The notes under the pieces are model-generated. The model did no database searches, was not told the origin of the DNA, and saw only the letters and a program-made list of their open reading frames with translations. 64,000 nucleotides of DNA, taken from NCBI RefSeq assembly GCF_000217955.3, contig NZ_AFOY02000004.1, forward strand, positions 62,001 to 126,000, read 5' to 3'. This DNA comes from Pseudomonas fluorescens HK44. GTDB taxonomy: Bacteria > Pseudomonadota > Gammaproteobacteria > Pseudomonadales > Pseudomonadaceae. A program made the position numbers and the translations under genes. This document shows, one piece after another, positions 60,138-64,000 of this stretch (position 1 is the stretch's first letter; each line of letters opens with the position of its first letter).

Positions 60138-62035
60138 GACAACTCTCCTATTTTCGCCGCCGCCCAGAAACCGGATTGGGTCGCCTCATACATCCGCCCA
60201 CCACGGGACCTTGTACCGATGCTGTAGACGCGAATGTCATCGACCGACTCCTCCAGAACCGTTGAAGGCGCACGGGCGGTCGCCATTACTACGTAACCAT
60301 CATCAGGCACCTTTGCTGCCGTGTTGATCGATACGTCCAGATGCTTGAGAAGGCCGGCGAGATGCTCGCGCTGCATATCATTGGTGTCGATACCCACGCT
60401 ATCCGCGGGTGAAACAAGGCTGACCTTTTTGCCTTGCTCCGCCAGCCACAGGGCAGCGAACATTGCTGCCTCGGTTTCACCAAATACGGTGACCTCGTCC
60501 GTCACAGGCAAATTGGCGCTTGCCAGCATATCGGCCACATCCGGGCCGCGATCCTGCGCAACGGTACCGGTCGCAAGCAGTACGGTGTCCCATGGGCTCA
60601 GGTCCAAGTCAGCTGCATCGGTATTGAGATGAACGTCGACGCCTACGCGTTCGAGTTCGCTCTCGTAAAACGCAATCATGTTCTTGACCTCCATGCGAAA
60701 CGGGCTCGCGGCTGCCCACGCATGGAGCTGGCCGCCGATGCGATCCGCTCTCTCGACCAACCTCACACTATGTCCACGCTCGGCAGCCAGTATCGCGGCC
60801 TCACAACCGGCCGGTCCGCCACCGACAATCAATACTCGCTCCTGTCTGGAAGCAGGGCGGCGAGCATCACTTGCGCGACGCTCCTGTCCGAGGGTCGGAT
60901 TGATCACGCACTGGGTGCCTTTGCCGTTGAACATCCACCGCGAGATGCATTCATTGACCGCCAGGCAGCGGCGGACACTTTGCGGTTGCCCGCGCCGTGT
61001 CTTGTTGACTGTTTCGGGGTCCGCCAGACCCGATCGACCCAAGGCCACAAAGTCGAGTTCGCCGTCAGACACCGCTTGTGCCATCTCGTCGAACAGCCAG
61101 GTGAGACGACCGACGCCAATCACCGGGATCGAGACACGCTGTTTTACGAGCTTGGCATAATTCACTAATGAGCCTGGCGCGACCATGGGCAGCAACGTCA
61201 TCGCCGTGTCGTAGTTCCCGGCGCTGACATCCAGGGCGTCGACGTAAGGCTCGAGCATTTCGCAAAAGGCCAGGCCATCTTCCAATGAGAGACCGCCCTC
61301 GTACGGCTCCATCACACTAAGGCGATACAGGATCGGGAATTCTGCACCGACCTGTCCGCGAATCCCGCGCACGACCTCAAGGGCGAAACGGGCACGGTTC
61401 TCCAGGGATCCGCCCCAGCGGTCGGTTCGCTTATTTGTGAAAGGGGAGAGAAACTGGCCGAGCAAATAGCCGTGTGCACCGTGCAGCTCAACGGCATCGA
61501 AGCCAGCGGCCACCGCGCGCCGGGCACCCTGAACATATTTGTCGATCAATCCTGGAATTTCATGTTCTTCGATTGCGCGCGGCGGGGTGCCGAACGCGCT
61601 GGTGATACCGGCTGTCGGTGCCAGTGGCGGTTCATTACGCTCTGTATTGCTTTGGGAGTTCTGGCGCCCGGTGTGGTGCAGCTGCACGGCTATTTTCGCG
61701 CCTTCGCCGTGGACTGCGTCGACCAGGTTGCTGAGTGCGCCAATGAACCTGTCGTGGTCGATTCGCATCGGGTGACCCGCGGTGCGCCCGACTTCCCAAT
61801 CGATAGAGGTATTCTCGGTGATGATCAGACCAACGCCTCCTCGGGCGCGGGCCCGATGGTATTCGATGAGCTTATCGTCAACCTCACCGAAGGTGCTGGC
61901 GAACTGAGTGAAGATCGGTGCTTGTACGAAACGGTTGCGCAATTGCAAGGTGCCGATCCGCCCGGGCTGGTAGAGCGCCGCGGCAGGGCCGTCTGAAATC
62001 ACAAGGTTACGGATGTCTGGGTGTGCCATTGCCAT
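60134..62035 (-). CDS. OYE/TMADH-type NADH:flavin oxidoreductase
   Basis: The 633-residue enzyme has an N-terminal FMN TIM barrel (LRNRFVQAPIFTQFA, VQLHHTGRQ, FDAVELHGAHGYLLGQFLSP, RTDRWGGSLENRARF) and C-terminal FAD/NAD-type domains (VLIVGGGPAGCEAAILAAER, VFGETEAAMFAALWLAE), like 2,4-dienoyl-CoA reductase and trimethylamine dehydrogenase. The 4Fe-4S motif reads Cys357-L-A-Val360-N-E-Cys363 ... Cys376, so one ligand Cys of the usual C-x2-C-x2/3-C-x11/12-C is Val. Its cluster may be altered or absent. An A-rich run CAAACAAAAAAAATAA (minus strand, 62059-62044) precedes the start. Substrate may be a demethylated amine or unsaturated compound. Confidence 0.88.
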   Translation of the reverse strand: MAMAHPDIRNLVISDGPAAALYQPGRIGTLQLRNRFVQAPIFTQFASTFGEVDDKLIEYHRARARGGVGLIITENTSIDWEVGRTAGHPMRIDHDRFIGALSNLVDAVHGEGAKIAVQLHHTGRQNSQSNTERNEPPLAPTAGITSAFGTPPRAIEEHEIPGLIDKYVQGARRAVAAGFDAVELHGAHGYLLGQFLSPFTNKRTDRWGGSLENRARFALEVVRGIRGQVGAEFPILYRLSVMEPYEGGLSLEDGLAFCEMLEPYVDALDVSAGNYDTAMTLLPMVAPGSLVNYAKLVKQRVSIPVIGVGRLTWLFDEMAQAVSDGELDFVALGRSGLADPETVNKTRRGQPQSVRRCLAVNECISRWMFNGKGTQCVINPTLGQERRASDARRPASRQERVLIVGGGPAGCEAAILAAERGHSVRLVERADRIGGQLHAWAAASPFRMEVKNMIAFYESELERVGVDVHLNTDAADLDLSPWDTVLLATGTVAQDRGPDVADMLASANLPVTDEVTVFGETEAAMFAALWLAEQGKKVSLVSPADSVGIDTNDMQREHLAGLLKHLDVSINTAAKVPDDGYVVMATARAPSTVLEESVDDIRVYSIGTRSRGGRMYEATQSGFWAAAKIGELS

Positions 62036-62161
62036 CTCTCCTCATTATTTTTTTTGTTTGAGGTTCGAGCATGGAATGAGCGCCGGCATGAGTATTGAAC
62101 ATTCATGTCGAGGCGTTGAAGAATCCTGCTTTGGCGTCGCAGCATTACTCGTTCAGGTGCC

Positions 62162-63064
62162 TTAATCCGAAAACAACTCAAACATCAGCTGGCGAAGCCA
62201 ACGATTGGCGGGGTCTTTGTTATAGCGTGCGTGCCAGAACAGATTGATCTCGATGTTGGGCAATTCCACGGGTGTCGGTAGCACCGCAAGGCCGAAGGGT
62301 TGTTCGCAACTGCTGGCGAACCGCTCAGGCACTGTGGCCATCAAGTCGGTGCGTTGAAGGATGTGGCCAACGGCGACGAAGTGGGGGACCTCCAGGCGTA
62401 TGTTTCGCTCGATACCGGCCCGCGCCAGAAACGTATCGACTTCGCCGTGTCCCGTGTTCGCCGCCACGACGCGAACGTGCTCATAACTGCAAAAACGCTC
62501 AAGCGTTAACGGTTCCCGGGTAGCGGGGTGGTCTTTGCGGCACATGCAGACGTAGCGATGGTGGAACAGGCGCTGCTGAAAAAAACCGGCTTGCAGGTGT
62601 GGCAGTAATCCAACGGCGAGGTCGATCGCACCGTTTTGCAACCCTTCGGCCAAGGTATTGGAGGTGTTGCGCAGCGTGCTGATCGAGCAGCCCGGCGCGC
62701 GTTCAGCCAGCGCGTCCATCAGCCGTGGCATGAAGTAGATTTCACCAATATCGGTCATTGCCATGGTAAATCTGCGATTGCTGTTGAGCGGGTCGAACGT
62801 GTCCTGTCGGCTCAGTGCATCGCGTAAGGTCTGAATGGCCTGTGCGACGGGTTCGGCCAACTGCCGGGCATAAGGCGTGGGCTCCATTCCCTGATAAGTG
62901 CGCACGAAAAGTTCGTCGTTCAAGGCGACACGCAGGCGTTTCAACGCGTTGCTGACAGCGGGCTGGGTCAGATCGAGATTATCCGCCGCGGTCGATACCC
63001 GGCGGTCAACCAGCAGTTGGTTGAATACCAGAAGAAGATTGAGGTCAAGCTCACGTAATTCCAT
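62162..63064 (-). CDS. LysR-family transcriptional regulator (NodD/NahR-type)
   Basis: A 300-residue regulator starting MELRELDLNLLLVFNQLLVD with helix-turn-helix AADNLDLTQPAVSNALKRLR and TPYARQLAEPVAQAI, the N-terminus of the NahR/NodD/LinR subgroup that responds to aromatic compounds. It lies upstream of the flavoenzyme-VOC operon on the same strand and is divergent from the AAHS transporter gene. It probably regulates one or both. Confidence 0.9.
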   Translation of the reverse strand: MELRELDLNLLLVFNQLLVDRRVSTAADNLDLTQPAVSNALKRLRVALNDELFVRTYQGMEPTPYARQLAEPVAQAIQTLRDALSRQDTFDPLNSNRRFTMAMTDIGEIYFMPRLMDALAERAPGCSISTLRNTSNTLAEGLQNGAIDLAVGLLPHLQAGFFQQRLFHHRYVCMCRKDHPATREPLTLERFCSYEHVRVVAANTGHGEVDTFLARAGIERNIRLEVPHFVAVGHILQRTDLMATVPERFASSCEQPFGLAVLPTPVELPNIEINLFWHARYNKDPANRWLRQLMFELFSD

Positions 63065-63396
63065 AACGCCTCGTGCAGATTGCGTTCATGAGGGCGATAG
63101 ATCTTTGCCCGTTATTGGGTCTGCACCGCTCTGAAATCGCCGCTGCAAGGGCTCCAAGCCTAACAAGCGCCTAACATCGCGTCCATTGAGAGATATACGG
63201 GGCGTTTGCTTAACCTCGAGCTTTATTCACGATCGAAATAATGAGTATTCGCCTGGCTGCATTTATCCCGGTTGTTGGTTTGCCCATGATCGAATCTATG
63301 CCCGACTCTGAACGCTCTGCGTCCATTGGGCAGCTCGCAATTTTCCGGAGGCGCTAGATCTTCCGGCTCTATAACAATGACAAAAAGAGCGATGCC
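63065..63396. promoter_or_regulatory. Divergent LysR-transporter promoter region
   Basis: A 332-bp gap between the divergent regulator and transporter genes. It has CGATCGAAATAATGAGTATTCG near 63229 and AACAATGACAAAAAG at 63373-63387, an A-rich leader segment close to the transporter ATG. It should hold both promoters; no gene is seen. Confidence 0.45.
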
Positions 63397-64000
63397 ATGC
63401 GTACGATCGATGTATCAGCCCTGATTGACGGGGCACGTTTCAATGCCTTCCATGCACGCGTGCTGTTCTGGTGCGCGTTGATCATCATTTTCGACGGATA
63501 CGATCTGGTCATCTATGGGGTCGTATTGCCCTCATTGATGACCGAGTGGGGCCTCAGTTCGTTGCAGGCTGGTGCGCTAGGCAGTTGCGCGCTGGTGGGC
63601 ATGATGCTGGGGGCGTTGTTTTTCGGTTCACTGTCGGATCGTATAGGTCGACGTAAAACCATCATGATGTGTGTCGCGATCTTCAGTGGGGTCACGGCGA
63701 TCAACGGCCTGGCGAAAAGCCCCGAGGCGTTCGCGTTGTGCCGGTTCATCGCTGGCCTGGGCATCGGCGGGGTGATGCCCAACGTTGTGGCGTTGATGAA
63801 CGAGTACGCGCCGAAAAAATCCCGTAGCACCCTGGTGGCGATCATGTTCAGTGGCTACTCGTTGGGCGGCATGTTATCGGCGAGCCTGGGCATGGTGCTG
63901 ATCCCGCAGTGGGGATGGCAAGCCGTGTTCTATGTCGCGCTGGTTCCGCTGTTGGCTCTGCCATTTCTGATACGCCAATTGCCGGAGTCGATTGATTTCC
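63397..64000 (+). CDS. AAHS-family aromatic acid:H+ symporter (partial)
   Basis: The first 201 residues of an MFS protein that continues beyond the window. It starts MRTIDVSALIDGARFNAFHA, then FDGYDLVIYGVVLPSLMTEW, the hallmark DGYD motif of the aromatic acid:H+ symporter family, and GSLSDRIGRRKT. PcaK, BenK and VanK belong here. With the NahR-like regulator it suggests uptake of an aromatic acid. Confidence 0.9.
   Translation, partial: MRTIDVSALIDGARFNAFHARVLFWCALIIIFDGYDLVIYGVVLPSLMTEWGLSSLQAGALGSCALVGMMLGALFFGSLSDRIGRRKTIMMCVAIFSGVTAINGLAKSPEAFALCRFIAGLGIGGVMPNVVALMNEYAPKKSRSTLVAIMFSGYSLGGMLSASLGMVLIPQWGWQAVFYVALVPLLALPFLIRQLPESIDF

Overview
The window reads as a Pseudomonas chromosome, probably of the fluorescens/putida type. 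The evidence is the GC-rich catabolic genes, several OprD-family porins, MHS/AAHS-type transporters, a DUF2790-type small exported protein, the IS66/IS1182/IS21 elements, and prophages lodged at a tRNA-Cys 3' end. The species cannot be fixed from sequence reading alone.

Region 1 (1-6.1 kb) is the right end of a tailed prophage: baseplate J, a second tail protein, tail fibre, DUF4376-type tail protein, GH19 endolysin, a small protein, then Rz with an embedded Rz1. It ends at a 51-bp copy of the 3' part of a tRNA-Cys gene plus its terminator.

Region 2 (6.1-21.9 kb) lies between that copy and a second, identical 51-bp copy at 21.88 kb, so it looks like a second prophage integrated in tandem and then largely deleted. 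What remains is an integrase with a foreign-looking N-terminus, the tail of a second endolysin, a second Rz/Rz1 pair, a D12-class adenine methyltransferase, two proteins with HEPN-type RX4H motifs, and an SOS module (SRAP protein, near-perfect LexA box, UmuDC). Between att and integrase sits a 4.26-kb element with IS21-like ends and a 7-bp target duplication. It has no istAB but carries a GT-C/DUF6056-like membrane protein and a broken IS1182-family element. IS66 ends and a 167-bp MITE-like repeat are scattered at 18.5-21.6 kb.

Region 3 (22-38.3 kb) is rearranged genome debris: an orphan AbrB/MazE-type antitoxin, truncated Nramp and ppx genes joined at one breakpoint, a ParA protein coupled to an 11-codon leader, tRNA-Leu(UAA), and an LprI-domain lipoprotein-like exported protein. 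Two IS66 elements then lie head to head, and the tnpC gene of each is split by a group II intron at the same catalytic DNN-E segment. The second intron is itself split, inside its reverse transcriptase, by a 2.0-kb element encoding a large serine recombinase. A decapitated sigma-54 regulator and an IS3 scrap close the region.

Region 4 (38.3-47.4 kb) is a relatively AT-rich catabolic island: VOC protein, FAS1/MaoC-type hydratase, class III CoA-transferase, PaaH-like 3-hydroxyacyl-CoA dehydrogenase, MHS transporter, SDR, OprD-type porin and an IclR regulator. The set fits porin entry, uptake, CoA activation, hydration and oxidation of an unsaturated organic acid; the substrate is not determined.

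Region 5 (49.4-64 kb) is GC-rich core-like catabolic DNA: porin, M20 amidohydrolase, MHS transporter and LysR (an N-acyl amino acid or hippurate-like utilisation set), then a second porin with a minimal chemoreceptor, a DUF2790 protein, LysR and AraC regulators, a VOC protein overlapping an OYE/TMADH-type flavoenzyme, a NodD/NahR-type LysR and the start of an AAHS transporter. A-rich AAnAAnAA-type motifs, the kind bound by Hfq/Crc, precede most transport and catabolic genes of regions 4 and 5, suggesting shared catabolite repression. Several transposase and RT genes carry single-base frame breaks, which could be real decay or assembly error.
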